A stretch of DNA of 64,000 nt. It comes from Ruminococcus_G sp050944435 (GTDB lineage Bacteria > Bacillota > Clostridia > Lachnospirales > Lachnospiraceae). The DNA lies in NCBI GenBank assembly GCA_050944435.1, contig JBMNRB010000011.1, forward strand, positions 1 to 64,000, given 5' to 3'. Positions 26,431 to 35,850 of the stretch are shown piece after piece. A program made the position numbers and the translations under genes. The notes beneath the pieces were generated by a model, which had not been told where the DNA came from, did no database searches, and saw only the letters and a program-made list of their open reading frames with translations. How positions within the stretch are numbered: the stretch's first letter is position 1; the number at the start of each line of letters is the position of its first letter.

Positions 26431-26444
26431 CGAACTTATGTTCG
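26431..26444. promoter_or_regulatory. LexA (SOS) box upstream of recA
   Basis: CGAACTTATGTTCG is a near-perfect copy of the Firmicutes LexA operator (CGAAC-N4-GTTCG). It lies 17 bp before the recA start and downstream of the -10, so LexA would block elongation or promoter clearance. Confidence 0.9.
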
Positions 26445-26455
26445 TATGTGTATTC

Positions 26456-26484
26456 ATAGTAGTATAATTTTTTCTGTTTGTCAA
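26456..26484 (-). promoter_or_regulatory. Promoter of recA-recX
   Basis: Minus-strand TTGACA (26479-26484), 17-bp spacer, TACTAT (26456-26461), immediately upstream of the SOS box. Confidence 0.85.
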
Positions 26485-26574
26485 GTTTTCCGGCGGGAAT
26501 GCCATTCGGATCCGAAGGGCGGGGATTTGATATAAACAGTATAACGAAATCTTTGTGCTCTGTAAAGTCTCTTT

Positions 26575-26615
26575 ACGAAAAGACGCAGTTCCCATCGCCA
26601 TGGAAACTGCGTCTT
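26575..26615 (-). terminator. Terminator of glgA
   Basis: Minus-strand AAGACGCAGTTTCC / GGGAACTGCGTCTTTT, a 13-14-bp stem (26580-26615) with an 8-nt loop and short U tail. Confidence 0.8.
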
Positions 26616-26625
26616 ACCGGCTTTC

Positions 26626-28068
26626 TCATCCGGCCAGCCAGTTATACATTTCCTCATATTGTTTGGCTGAGTGAGCCCATGAGAAATCGGCTGCCATACC
26701 TCTGTCAATTATTTTATTCCACTCTCTTTTTCTGTCGTAATAAATACGCTGAGCATAGCGGATAGTGCCGAGCATTTCATGGGCATTATAATTCATAAAG
26801 CTGAATCCCGTTCCGCTGCTCTCATATTCATTATATGGCATAACCGTATCCTTTAGTCCGCCTGTCTCACGAACGATGGGAACCGTTCCATATCTGAGGC
26901 TCATCAACTGGCTCAGTCCGCAGGGTTCAAACAGAGAAGGCATCAAAAACGCATCGCTGGATGCATAGATTTTATGTGACATTGCTTCCGAATAATAAAT
27001 GTTGGCAGATACTTTTTTCCCGTACTTCCACGCAAAATGCCGGAACATATTTTCATACTGCGCATCTCCGGTGCCCAGTACCACAATCTGCACTGCATCC
27101 TGACACAGTTCATCCATAATATACGACACAAGATCAAGCCCCTTCTGATCTGTCAATCTGGTACACATACCGATCATCATCGTTTTCGGATTGACTTCCA
27201 GACCCAGTTCTTCCTGGAGAGCTGTCTTGTTTTTCACTTTTTCTTTGCGGAAATTTTTCGCATTATATCGTTTGAAAATGTGTGGATCCGTTTCAGGATT
27301 ATATTCATCATAATCAATACCGTTGACAATACCGCGAAGGCTGTTACTCCGTGCACGCATCAATCCGTCCAGCCCTTCTCCGTAGAAAAGCGTTTTTATT
27401 TCCTCCGCATAGGTATTGCTCACTGTAGTAATAGCATCCGCATAGACAATACCGCCTTTCAGATAATTGGCATCTCTGTTGGATTCCAACTTATCGGGCG
27501 TAAAATAGTAATCTGATAAACCGGTAATGTTCTTAATTGTCTGAATATCCCACACTCCTTGGAATTTCAGATTGTGTATGGTCATAACCGATTTAATTCC
27601 CCAATAAAATTCGCTGCCCTGAAACCGCTCTTTCAGATATACTGGCACCAGACCCGTCTGCCAATCGTGACAGTGAATAATATCAGGCCTGAATCCGATT
27701 ACCGGAAGAATTGACAATGCAGCTTTGGAAAAAAATGCAAATTTCTCCAGATCCCACGGCATTCCGCCGTACGGCCTGTCTCCGCTGAAGTGTTCTTCGT
27801 TATCTATAAAATAAAATTTAATACCTTCGTACTCTGCTTCCAGAATTCCAACATATTGCTGTCTCCAGTTCAGATCCATATAAAAGCTTGTAATAAAATG
27901 CAGGCTGTCTTTATATTCCTGTTTCATACAGGCATATTTCGGAATTACCACTCTTACGTCAAAATACTCTTTCGGGAAGCATTTTGGCAGGGATCCGACA
28001 ACGTCCGCAAGTCCTCCGGTTTTTATATAAGGAACTGCCTCCGATGCTACAAACAATACATTTTTCAT
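26626..28068 (-). CDS. glgA: Glycogen synthase (ADP-glucose)
   Basis: GT5 glycosyltransferase that extends alpha-1,4-glucan from ADP-glucose. The 480 residues have the substrate lysine in KTGGLADVVG (16-25), HCHDWQTGLVPVYL, and the C-terminal GT-B domain with MPSLFEPCGLSQLMSLRYGT. It stands alone: no glgC, glgD, glgB or glgP lies in the window. GGGAGG precedes the ATG. Confidence 0.96.
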   Translation of the reverse strand: MKNVLFVASEAVPYIKTGGLADVVGSLPKCFPKEYFDVRVVIPKYACMKQEYKDSLHFITSFYMDLNWRQQYVGILEAEYEGIKFYFIDNEEHFSGDRPYGGMPWDLEKFAFFSKAALSILPVIGFRPDIIHCHDWQTGLVPVYLKERFQGSEFYWGIKSVMTIHNLKFQGVWDIQTIKNITGLSDYYFTPDKLESNRDANYLKGGIVYADAITTVSNTYAEEIKTLFYGEGLDGLMRARSNSLRGIVNGIDYDEYNPETDPHIFKRYNAKNFRKEKVKNKTALQEELGLEVNPKTMMIGMCTRLTDQKGLDLVSYIMDELCQDAVQIVVLGTGDAQYENMFRHFAWKYGKKVSANIYYSEAMSHKIYASSDAFLMPSLFEPCGLSQLMSLRYGTVPIVRETGGLKDTVMPYNEYESSGTGFSFMNYNAHEMLGTIRYAQRIYYDRKREWNKIIDRGMAADFSWAHSAKQYEEMYNWLAG

Positions 28069-28154
28069 GTGAGAACCTCCCTAACATCTAACACCTATAA
28101 TTAAATATTATATCGTATTTTCATATTTTAGGAAAGCCTTATCTTATAATTTGA

Positions 28155-28958
28155 CTAAATATTTTTATATTCAAGACGAATTTTATCAGCAATTAGCGCA
28201 ATGAATTCTGAGTTAGTGGGTTTCCCTTTGCCCGTGCTGACTGTGTATCCGAATAGTTCATCTATCGTATCCATCTTCCCTCTGCTCCACGCCACCTCGA
28301 TGGCATGACGTATCGCCCGCTCTACGCGGCTGGGGGTCGTCTGGTGTTTTTTCGCAATTGTCGGATATAAAATTTTTGTGATGGAATTCAGCATTTCCAT
28401 ATCCTGAACTGACATAATAATAGCATCCCGCAGATATTGATACCCTTTTATATGGGCGGGAACTCCGATCTCATGTATGATATTGGTTACATCCATCTCC
28501 AGATTTTTTTCGATGTAATCGCTTGTGTTATCACTGGAACTGATTTTCCTTACATCCCGTACTCTTTCCCGATTCGCTGCCTGATTCTTTATGTGCTTTA
28601 TCCGGTTGATAATCATATCGTTATCAAAAGGTTTCAAAATATAGTAATATGCTCCCAAGTTAAATGCATCTTCTGTGATTCTTTCCTGTCCCACCGCAGA
28701 CACCACAATAAAAGCCGGATGTTTTTTCATTGTCTGATCCTGGTTTACTTTTTCCATCACTGTCAACCCATCCACCTTTGGCATGATAATATCCAACAGC
28801 ACCACATCCGGCTCTTTCTCTTTTATAATGTTGTAGATGTCTTTTCCATTATCCGCCTGCCCAACCAGTTCCAGATCATCGTCCTCTCTGATAATGGAAC
28901 CCAGCAGATTTACAATCCGCTCATTATCATCTGCGATTGCAATATTTAACTTTTCCAT
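28155..28958 (-). CDS. spo0A: Sporulation master regulator Spo0A
   Basis: Response regulator that controls entry into sporulation. The 267-residue protein has a receiver domain with D10/D11, phosphoacceptor D56 (VVLLDIIMPKVDG) and K109, and a C-terminal Spo0A DNA-binding domain containing TPSRVERAIRHAIEVAW and FGYTVSTGKGKPTNSEFIALIAD. The ATG follows AGGAGG; the frame is open 24 codons further up without support. A 0A box and sigma-A promoter lie upstream. Confidence 0.98.
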   Translation of the reverse strand: MEKLNIAIADDNERIVNLLGSIIREDDDLELVGQADNGKDIYNIIKEKEPDVVLLDIIMPKVDGLTVMEKVNQDQTMKKHPAFIVVSAVGQERITEDAFNLGAYYYILKPFDNDMIINRIKHIKNQAANRERVRDVRKISSSDNTSDYIEKNLEMDVTNIIHEIGVPAHIKGYQYLRDAIIMSVQDMEMLNSITKILYPTIAKKHQTTPSRVERAIRHAIEVAWSRGKMDTIDELFGYTVSTGKGKPTNSEFIALIADKIRLEYKNI

Positions 28959-29029
28959 ATTACTCCTCCTGCATAATATTTTTTTAGCAGGGCGCCCCTG
29001 ACAGATACTTGTTTTTCTGCCTTGATACA

Positions 29030-29058
29030 ATTATAGAAAGGTTGATATTTCAAATCAA
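29030..29058 (-). promoter_or_regulatory. Sigma-A-type promoter of spo0A
   Basis: Minus-strand TTGATT (29053-29058), 17-bp spacer, TATAAT (29030-29035), about 70 bp before the start. Confidence 0.75.
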
Positions 29059-29087
29059 GCAGATTTCCCAATTTTTGGAAACTTTCG

Positions 29088-29094
29088 TTCGACA
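29088..29094 (-). promoter_or_regulatory. Candidate 0A box upstream of spo0A
   Basis: Minus-strand TGTCGAA matches the Spo0A binding core exactly and lies about 30 bp upstream of the -35 hexamer. This fits autoregulation, but a 7-bp match alone is weak. Confidence 0.55.
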
Positions 29095-29231
29095 TTCTCT
29101 ACAGAAATGCCATCGAAAAACGTGAGTATTTGTAGGTATTCGCAAATTTTTCGGTTATTTTATCATATTTTGAATATTTTCGATATAATTCACCACTTAT
29201 AAACCAGTATCTCCATTGACAGTTTTCCATG

Positions 29232-30338
29232 TTAATTTTTTATATTTTCCAGAAAATCGCAGATTGTTTCTGCAGCATTCATTTTACAATATTTTTTCTG
29301 GTTGGCGCGCAGCCGCTCCAACACCTCATCATTCTCCAGCAAGTCTTCCTGCCTGCTCAAATTTTTTTCCATGCCGTTAAAACTCATCCCCCGTTTCGCA
29401 AAAAAACGCAGATTTTTGCTTTCACAGCCGGGTATGGGAGGAATATGAAAGAGAGGAACGCCCAATACTGCCGCTTCCGTAGATGACAGACCGCCGGGTT
29501 TTGAAAGAAACAGATCACTGATTTCCATATACCTCTCCATACAATTCGTCTTTCCCAAAATGATGTACTGCTGATCGCCGCCGTATTTTTCCTTCAGTTT
29601 TCTGTACAGTCTGTAGTTATTTCCGCAGACAGCAATACAGATCCAGTCTTCCCTTCCATTAAGCCATCGCTTTATTTTCCGCAGCACCCGCGCCATGCTT
29701 CCAGCCCCTATGCTCCCTCCTGCCACCAGCAGATAATGGGTCTCTCTTTTTCTTTTTCTGCCCTTTTCTTTGGACTGCGCTTTTTTCTGAAATGCCGCCC
29801 TTACCGGTATCCCCAGGGGTTTTATTTTTTCCCTTGGAATTCCTCTTTTTACAAATTCCTCCGTCAGCTCTTCTGACGGTATAACATAATAATCGCAGTC
29901 TGTCTCTTCGGTGAAGGGAATACAGGTGTAATCGGTTGCAATAAACACGCAGGGAGGGAGGGCATATCCTTTTCGTTTCAGACAAGTAATCATCTCCGCA
30001 GGAAAAAGATGCGTAGTCACAATACAGTCGAAAGAATATTTTTCTATATATTCTTTCAGCTTTTCCGCAATTTCCATATTGGCAAAATAAACCGGAGACT
30101 GGAAAGGCAGTCTCCGAAACACTTCTCCCAGTTCATATAGCACACCAAAGGCCTGGGGGCACCCCTGCACCAGCTTGACGTAGGCGTTTCCCACCGTCCG
30201 GTCAAGAGAAGAACCCGCCAACTGATAGGGATCCAGAAACACCCCATGGTGTCCCCGTTTTATCAGCTCCTCTTTCACCGCTTCCGCTGCCATATTATGA
30301 CCGCCGCCTGTCTTGCATGATAAAATTAACACTTCCAT
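29232..30338 (-). CDS. MGDG-synthase-like glycosyltransferase (UgtP/diglucosyl-diacylglycerol type)
   Basis: Predicted GT28-family enzyme that glycosylates diacylglycerol at the membrane. The 368 residues begin with LILSCKTGGGHNMAAEAV, the MGDG-synthase N-terminal signature, and have VAGGSIGAGSMARVLRKI and DLFLSKPGGLSSTEAAVLGVPLF for sugar-nucleotide binding. It overlaps the PlsY-like gene by 13 bp; together with DegV this suggests a lipid or glycolipid operon. Sugar donor and acceptor are inferred from family. Confidence 0.85.
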   Translation of the reverse strand: MEVLILSCKTGGGHNMAAEAVKEELIKRGHHGVFLDPYQLAGSSLDRTVGNAYVKLVQGCPQAFGVLYELGEVFRRLPFQSPVYFANMEIAEKLKEYIEKYSFDCIVTTHLFPAEMITCLKRKGYALPPCVFIATDYTCIPFTEETDCDYYVIPSEELTEEFVKRGIPREKIKPLGIPVRAAFQKKAQSKEKGRKRKRETHYLLVAGGSIGAGSMARVLRKIKRWLNGREDWICIAVCGNNYRLYRKLKEKYGGDQQYIILGKTNCMERYMEISDLFLSKPGGLSSTEAAVLGVPLFHIPPIPGCESKNLRFFAKRGMSFNGMEKNLSRQEDLLENDEVLERLRANQKKYCKMNAAETICDFLENIKN

Positions 30339-30952
30339 AACAATCTCACTTTACACTTCTCCCTCTCTTCTTCACTGGTATGCAGCCGCCAGCATACCAA
30401 AACGGCAATAATCAGGAAACCGGTCTGCACCGCTTTTTCTCCTGGACCCAGGATAAGAAGCAGCGCACAGGAAAGATACACCGCCGCCGTCCGGTAAAAA
30501 TGAGGGGTAATTCTGAGCACCAGGGAAAAAAACAAAAAAACCGCTGCCAAAACTGCCGCCGGATACATCTCGGGAAACAGCCCCAGCAAACTTCCAAAGG
30601 TCACCGCAATCCCTTTTCCGCCCCGGAAACGATAAAACAGCGGAAATATATGGCCTGCAACCGGCGCCGCCAAAACCAGCGCCCCTGGAAAAGCATGTTC
30701 CAAAACGTCGGGCGGCTGAGAACGGAAAAAAAGATATACGGGAAGAAATCCTTTCAAAAGATCCGCACATAAAGTCAGAAACCCGCACCAGAAACCGCCG
30801 TACAGAAAAGCGTTGGCTGTTCCAGGATTTTTATCACGGCTTTCCTCTGTAATTTCCTTTCCGCAGATAAGCCGCCCAAATACCCTGGCAAAAAGGATGC
30901 TGCCAGCCAGATATCCGCACAAAACAGCCTGCTGCCAATTATAATTCCCCAT
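30326..30952 (-). CDS. PlsY-like glycerol-3-phosphate acyltransferase
   Basis: Predicted membrane enzyme acylating glycerol 3-phosphate from acyl-phosphate. The 208 residues have about five hydrophobic helices and the three PlsY motifs: GSILFARVFGRL, the NPGTANAF loop and HIFPLFYRFRGGKGIAVTFGSL. A slightly divergent copy: the usual NxGATNxLR is NPGTANAFL here, so a housekeeping plsY may exist elsewhere. It sits between DegV and the glycolipid transferase. Confidence 0.83.
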   Translation of the reverse strand: MGNYNWQQAVLCGYLAGSILFARVFGRLICGKEITEESRDKNPGTANAFLYGGFWCGFLTLCADLLKGFLPVYLFFRSQPPDVLEHAFPGALVLAAPVAGHIFPLFYRFRGGKGIAVTFGSLLGLFPEMYPAAVLAAVFLFFSLVLRITPHFYRTAAVYLSCALLLILGPGEKAVQTGFLIIAVLVCWRLHTSEEEREKCKVRLLWKC

Positions 30953-30979
30953 CTTTTTCTCCCTTTTGTATCTGTTTTC

Positions 30980-31813
30980 CTATGGATGCACAAAACTTAT
31001 GGCAATACACGACGGTCCCACATGGGTGCCAATGACGCCGCCCACCGGAAGCAGACGGCAGTTTTCCAGCCCATATCTTTCTTTCGTCAGACGCATAAAC
31101 TCCTGTCCGAAATCCTTATCGCGAGTATATCCGAAATAGACCGGATGTTTATCATCGAAGCCTCTCGTCTCAAATTCTTTCCACAGGTACTGCATTGCAC
31201 TCTTTCTTCCCCTTGCTTTTCCCAGCATAACCAGTTTTTTATCCTGCAGTTCGATCACCGGTTTAATATGCAGCGTGTTTCCCAAAAAGGCAAGGGCTGC
31301 GGGAATTCTTCCTCCCATTTTCAGGTAAGTCAGCGTATCCAGCATGCCGCATACCGTCAGTTTTCCTCTCAGCCCTTTTAGATATTCTGCAATTTCTGCC
31401 GCTTTTTTTCCTTCCTCTCTCATTTTCACCACACATTCCACCATATAGCGCTGTGTGGTAATCGCCTGTTCTGAATCCAAAATCCAGATTTTTTCATATC
31501 CGCAGATGCTCTTAGCCAGTTCTGCCGCATTAATGGTACCGCTTAAACCGCTTGATAATGTGATAACTAATACTTCTTCTTCCCTTTTCTCTGCCTCTTT
31601 AAAAAGTTTCAGATATTCCTCCGGTGAAGGCTGACTGGTTTTGGGCAGCTCCTTTTGTTCTTTCAAAAAATCAAAAAAGGCATCGAAATCTTCTTCGCTG
31701 TTCATCGGACATTCAGTCTCTCCGAACTGAATTCTAATGGGAACAATCCGTATCTTCATTTCTTCTGCCTGCTCCGCCGTTATATCGGCCGCTGAATCCG
31801 TAATAATTATCAT
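30980..31813 (-). CDS. DegV family fatty-acid-binding protein
   Basis: DegV proteins bind a fatty acid and pass it to the FakA kinase for phospholipid synthesis. The 277 residues contain IITDSAADIT at the N-terminus, TSQPSPEEY, LSSGLSGTINAA and MLDTLTYLKMGGRIPAALAFLGN, all typical. The ATG follows GGAGG by 7 bp. The position upstream of plsY-like and glycosyltransferase genes fits a lipid role. Confidence 0.9.
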   Translation of the reverse strand: MIIITDSAADITAEQAEEMKIRIVPIRIQFGETECPMNSEEDFDAFFDFLKEQKELPKTSQPSPEEYLKLFKEAEKREEEVLVITLSSGLSGTINAAELAKSICGYEKIWILDSEQAITTQRYMVECVVKMREEGKKAAEIAEYLKGLRGKLTVCGMLDTLTYLKMGGRIPAALAFLGNTLHIKPVIELQDKKLVMLGKARGRKSAMQYLWKEFETRGFDDKHPVYFGYTRDKDFGQEFMRLTKERYGLENCRLLPVGGVIGTHVGPSCIAISFVHP

Positions 31814-31904
31814 ACCCGTTCCTCCAAAATATGATTCTATGTACAAGTATACACGATTCATGCCAAATTTTCATCCATTTACCGTTAACTTTTCCGGGGT
31901 TTTA

Positions 31905-31933
31905 TTGACAAATCCAAAACTTCCATATATGAT
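31905..31933 (+). promoter_or_regulatory. Promoter of the CsoR-type regulator gene
   Basis: TTGACA (31905-31910), 17-bp spacer, TATGAT (31928-31933), about 33 bp before the start codon. Confidence 0.8.
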
Positions 31934-31966
31934 TATGAAAAACCCATAGTTACTGGAGGGATAAGA

Positions 31967-32242
31967 TTGAGACAATGTATGGATGCAGACAACCTGCACA
32001 GGAGATTAAAAAAAATCATCGGACAGGTTCAGGCTATTGACCGCATGATCGATGAAGACATCCCCTGTGAGGATATTCTCTCACAGATTAATGCTGCAAA
32101 ATCTGCTCTGCATAAAGCCGGACAGGTCGTACTGGAAGGACATATTCAGCACTGTGTCCGCGACGGCATTGAACATGGAGATGCTGATAAGACGATACAG
32201 AATTTCACAAAAGCAGTGGAACGTTTTGCAAATATGACATAA
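31967..32242 (+). CDS. CsoR/FrmR family metal-sensing repressor
   Basis: Small all-helical tetrameric repressor. The 91 residues show the DUF156 core (LHRRLKKIIGQVQAIDRMIDED) and ligands C34, H59 and C63, the C-H-C pattern of copper-sensing CsoR. The start is a TTG with GGAGGG 6 bp upstream; the ATG four codons later is too far from that site. No copper ATPase or chaperone is adjacent, so its targets are unknown. Confidence 0.85.
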   Translation: MRQCMDADNLHRRLKKIIGQVQAIDRMIDEDIPCEDILSQINAAKSALHKAGQVVLEGHIQHCVRDGIEHGDADKTIQNFTKAVERFANMT

Positions 32243-32265
32243 TTTGGGGATCCTTATTTATTATT

Positions 32266-32297
32266 AAAAGGAAACTGCCGCAGCAGTTTCCTTTTTT
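32266..32297 (+). terminator. Terminator after the CsoR-type gene
   Basis: Stem AAAAGGAAACTGC / GCAGTTTCCTTTT with a 4-nt loop and a T-run of six. The symmetrical ends may also serve the convergent patatin gene. Confidence 0.9.
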
Positions 32298-33141
32298 AAT
32301 CCTCCATCCATTCTTTCAGAGATTCTATCTGATTTTTGGCGTCCCGCCATCCGATATCGTAAACTTTTTGCAGTTCTTCGCTGTCATGGCTCATCCTGGG
32401 AATGGTGAGCGGCACACTGGGACGTATCACAAAGATTTCTCCCTTCTCTTCCATTTTCTTAATGTCTCTTACCGTCCGGTTATAGGTTTTATACCGGTTC
32501 CGGACAGCTCTGACAAATTCTGGATATTTCCGATAAAATACCGGGGCCATCTTTCCATTTTCCGGAAGCTTCACATATCCGTCATGGCGCGTCAGCACAA
32601 CCACGTTTTTATCAAACCCCATTTTCTGAAAGGCCCGCACCGGTATACTGTCCGTACAGCCGCCGTCCAACAGTTTCTTTCCCTCCCATGATACGATTTT
32701 GGAGACATATGGCATGGAAGCAGAGGCTTTCATAATATCGATACCGCTTCTCATATCCCTAATCCTCAGATATTCTGCTTTGCCTGTTTCCAAATTGCTG
32801 CATCCCGCATAAAATTCCGTATCGGAACGGTCAAAGGCATCGTAATCAAAGGGATCCAGTCTCTCCGGCAGATCATGATAGCAGAATTTATCCCCCACGA
32901 TGCTGCCTGTGGTCAAAAGACTCCAAAAGCTCATAAAACGCCTGTCTTTACAATATTTCTTATAGTACCGGATACTTCTGCCCTTCTGTTCTGACACGTA
33001 AGAAGCCCCGTGAATGGCGCCTGCCGATACTCCGATCACACCATCAAAATGTACCCCCTCTTCCAGAAACACATCCAGCACACCCGCAGTATAAATACCG
33101 CGCATGGCGCCGCCTTCCAGAACCAGACCTGATCTGCCCAT
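32296..33141 (-). CDS. Patatin-like phospholipase
   Basis: Predicted serine lipid acyl hydrolase of the bacterial patatin group (YlbK/RssA-like). The 281 residues have the oxyanion motif LVLEGGAMRGIYTAGVLD, the nucleophile elbow GVSAGAIHG, and the catalytic aspartate in LLDGGCTDSIP. GGGAGG precedes the ATG. No signal peptide, so cytosolic or membrane-associated. Confidence 0.9.
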   Translation of the reverse strand: MGRSGLVLEGGAMRGIYTAGVLDVFLEEGVHFDGVIGVSAGAIHGASYVSEQKGRSIRYYKKYCKDRRFMSFWSLLTTGSIVGDKFCYHDLPERLDPFDYDAFDRSDTEFYAGCSNLETGKAEYLRIRDMRSGIDIMKASASMPYVSKIVSWEGKKLLDGGCTDSIPVRAFQKMGFDKNVVVLTRHDGYVKLPENGKMAPVFYRKYPEFVRAVRNRYKTYNRTVRDIKKMEEKGEIFVIRPSVPLTIPRMSHDSEELQKVYDIGWRDAKNQIESLKEWMED

Positions 33142-33171
33142 GCTGCATCCTCCCTTTCTAAGTCTTTTCTC

Positions 33172-33831
33172 TCAGCCTTTCAACGGCAATATTGCATAAT
33201 TTCCCTGCCTGATTATTTCACCAAAATGAAGGGGAATGGGATACCGAAAAAGAGGGCCGTCATACACAAAACTGTGATACTCTCCATTTTCTCCGCAGAT
33301 ATCCGCTCCCTGACCGGCAATCTCCCTGGCCAGCTCCTTCGTTATGGTTCTGCCCAGAAATTTTTCACTCATCCGTGCAGTATCTACAATGGTAATAACC
33401 GTCTGAAAGCCGCTGTCGATCATCTCAAACACCAGATCTTCCCTCTTTTCGTTCCAAAGTGGGAAAAGACTTTCCATCCCCGCCTTGCGGCAGCAGGAAT
33501 CGCACCAGTCAAAATGCTCCTGAATATCAATATCTCCAAATATACATTTCTCAGCGCCCTGATTCTTCAGCCTTTTCAAAGCCTCTGTAAACTCCCGCTC
33601 ATAATCGTCTGCCGGTCCCGTCGAAACCAGCTCCAGCGGAATCCCCATGGATCGGGAAACTTCCTCCAGCACCTTGGAAGGAATACCGTGAAACCAGGAG
33701 CTTCCCTTCCCTTCGTTATACGTAGTCAGCAGACTGACCGGCTCGTATCCCATTTTAACTGCCCGGTATAATGCCAATGCGCCGTCTTTCCCGCCGCTGT
33801 AAGACGCGGCAGCCTTAATCTTCTCAGCCAT
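33172..33831 (-). CDS. Dph6-like (diphthine-ammonia ligase family) ATP-binding protein
   Basis: Adenine-nucleotide alpha-hydrolase-like protein with a PP-loop SYSGGKDGALALYRA at residues 10-24, GIPSKVLEEVSRSMGIPLE, the conserved FGDIDIQEHFDWC and GENGEYHSFVYDGP. These are hallmarks of the Dph6/DUF71 family. Bacteria lack diphthamide, so the substrate is unknown; an amide-forming or tRNA-related ligase reaction is only inferred. 219 residues, full length. Confidence 0.85.
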   Translation of the reverse strand: MAEKIKAAASYSGGKDGALALYRAVKMGYEPVSLLTTYNEGKGSSWFHGIPSKVLEEVSRSMGIPLELVSTGPADDYEREFTEALKRLKNQGAEKCIFGDIDIQEHFDWCDSCCRKAGMESLFPLWNEKREDLVFEMIDSGFQTVITIVDTARMSEKFLGRTITKELAREIAGQGADICGENGEYHSFVYDGPLFRYPIPLHFGEIIRQGNYAILPLKG

Positions 33832-33855
33832 TTTCCTTTTGCCCCTTCCAGCAGC

Positions 33856-34791
33856 TTATTCCAGCTCCATTGCCTGCATGGTTTCTTTGCTGCCGTATTT
33901 ATAAATCAGTTCCTGACCTTTGATGGTAACCTTGGTTCCCTCCGGAATAGATTTTGTGATAAAGGCATTACTGCCGATCACCGCATCTTTGCCAATCTGG
34001 GTATCTCCTCCCAAAATGGAAGTTCCTGAGTAAATCGTCACATTATCCCCAATGGTAGGATGGCGTTTTACACTGCGAAGCTTTTGCCCTCCTCTGGTGG
34101 ATAATGCACCCAGCGTCACCCCCTGATAGATCTTTACATTATCTCCAATCACAGTGGTTTCTCCAATTACAATTCCTGTACCATGATCGATAAAGAAATA
34201 TTTTCCAATAGAAGCCCCCGGATGGATATCAATCCCTGTTCTGTCATGGGCATACTCTGTCATTATTCTGGGAATCAGAGGAACCTGCAGAAGATAAAGC
34301 TCATGGGCAAGACGGTAAACCGTAATTGCCAGCATACCAGGATAAGCAAAGATAACCTCGTCTTTGCTGTAAGCAGCCGGGTCCCCGTCGAAAGCCGCCT
34401 GTAAATCCGTTTCGAGATACTCTCTTATCTTTGGAATCATTTTAAAAAAAGCCACCGTCTTTTCCCGGGCGCTTTTTTCAATCTGTGCCTCCGCCTTATC
34501 GGCCATGTGCCTTTCATATTTCAGCACGAATGTAATCTGCTTATTCAGATTGTACATGGCGTCTTCCACCAGCAGAGACAGATGATTATTGACATCATAT
34601 ATTTTATAAGTTTTATCCCTGTAATATCCCGGAAAAATGATTTTCAGCAATTTCTGGATAATCTGAATGATCATCTCTTTATCCAGCTGATCAAACAAAT
34701 CGTCCATCTTGTCGATGGCTCTGCCGTTCCCATAATCTTCCAGAATATACTGTGTTATCGCTTTTACTTCTTCGTCAATTATTTTAACCAT
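33856..34791 (-). CDS. cysE: Serine O-acetyltransferase EpsC/CysE
   Basis: Acetylates serine for cysteine synthesis. The 311-residue protein has the N-terminal helical SATase domain and a left-handed beta-helix with GIDIHPGASIGKYFFIDHGTGIVIGE, catalytic His in DHGTG, GALSTRGGQ and the hexapeptide tail, matching the longer EpsC group. AAGGAG precedes the ATG. Single gene with its own promoter; the only other sulfate-assimilation trace in the window is the broken cysD fragment at 42 kb. Confidence 0.93.
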   Translation of the reverse strand: MVKIIDEEVKAITQYILEDYGNGRAIDKMDDLFDQLDKEMIIQIIQKLLKIIFPGYYRDKTYKIYDVNNHLSLLVEDAMYNLNKQITFVLKYERHMADKAEAQIEKSAREKTVAFFKMIPKIREYLETDLQAAFDGDPAAYSKDEVIFAYPGMLAITVYRLAHELYLLQVPLIPRIMTEYAHDRTGIDIHPGASIGKYFFIDHGTGIVIGETTVIGDNVKIYQGVTLGALSTRGGQKLRSVKRHPTIGDNVTIYSGTSILGGDTQIGKDAVIGSNAFITKSIPEGTKVTIKGQELIYKYGSKETMQAMELE

Positions 34792-34827
34792 AATTTCTCC
34801 TTAACCAGCATTTTCATCTTTCCGTTT

Positions 34828-34856
34828 ATTGTAGAATATTTAACGGTTATCGTCAA
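34828..34856 (-). promoter_or_regulatory. Promoter of cysE
   Basis: Minus-strand TTGACG (34851-34856), 17-bp spacer, TACAAT (34828-34833), about 37 bp before the start. Confidence 0.8.
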
Positions 34857-34864
34857 GTTTATCC

Positions 34865-35824
34865 TTACACCACATTGACGGGGCTCCCCTTCAGATATTC
34901 CTTCAGATTGGAAAATGCAATATTGATCAGCCTTGTCCTTGCTTCCTTTGACGCCCAGGCAATATGAGGAGTAATCACACAGTTTTTCGCCTGGAAAAGG
35001 GGATTATCCCTGCTGGGCGGCTCCATTTCCAGCACATCCAGAGCAGCTCCGGCAATTTCTCCGCTGTTCAGGGCCTCTGCCAGCTCTTCCTCCCGGATCA
35101 GCGGCCCTCTGGCCGTATTAATCAAAAAGGCTGTCGGTTTCATTTTTTTCAGTGATTCTCTGTTAATCATATATTTTGTCTCCTCGAAAAGGGGACAATG
35201 AAGACTGACAACGTCGGAAGTTTCCAATAATTCTTCCATGGATTCCGCCCATTGAAATTCTATCTTCTCTTCCGCCTCTTTTTTGCCGCGGCTCCATGCT
35301 TTTACTTTCATGCCGAAAGCGTTGGCTGCCTTTGCCGTCTGCTGGCCGATTTTCCCGAATCCGATAATTCCCATGGTTTTTCCCGCCAGTTCAATGATAG
35401 GGTAGTCCCAATAGCAGAAATCCCTGCAGTCACTCCACTTTCCCTCTTTTACACCGTCACTGTGCTCCTTTACGTGGCTGCACAATGCAAACAGCAGTGA
35501 GAATACCATCTGGGCGACAGAATTGGTACTGTATGCAGGGATATTGGTCACCGTAATCCCTCTTTCCCTGGCCGCTGCAATATCAATCACATTATAGCCC
35601 GTCGCCAACACGCCAATATAAGACAGCTCAGGGAGTTCTTCCATCACTTTCCTGGAAAACACTCCTTTGCTGGTCAGTACAATCCTGGCATCCCTGCACC
35701 GTTCCACCACCTGTTTTTCTGCCGTCCGCTCATATATATGACATTCTCCCAATTCCTGAAACATATCCCAGGATAAATCCCCCGGATTAATAGTGTAGCC
35801 ATCCAAAATCACAATTTTTTCCAT
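34865..35824 (-). CDS. D-isomer-specific 2-hydroxyacid dehydrogenase
   Basis: NAD(P)-dependent reductase of 2-keto acids such as hydroxypyruvate or glyoxylate. The 319 residues show the Rossmann motif MGIIGFGKIGQQTAKAA, catalytic Arg in NTARGPLIREE, Glu in LDVLEMEPPS and His in TPHIAWASKEAR. A terminator separates it from the upstream UroD-like operon, so a shared pathway is not certain. Substrate unassigned. Confidence 0.9.
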   Translation of the reverse strand: MEKIVILDGYTINPGDLSWDMFQELGECHIYERTAEKQVVERCRDARIVLTSKGVFSRKVMEELPELSYIGVLATGYNVIDIAAARERGITVTNIPAYSTNSVAQMVFSLLFALCSHVKEHSDGVKEGKWSDCRDFCYWDYPIIELAGKTMGIIGFGKIGQQTAKAANAFGMKVKAWSRGKKEAEEKIEFQWAESMEELLETSDVVSLHCPLFEETKYMINRESLKKMKPTAFLINTARGPLIREEELAEALNSGEIAGAALDVLEMEPPSRDNPLFQAKNCVITPHIAWASKEARTRLINIAFSNLKEYLKGSPVNVV

Positions 35825-35850
35825 ACTCTTTCCCCTTTTTTTCTTTCATT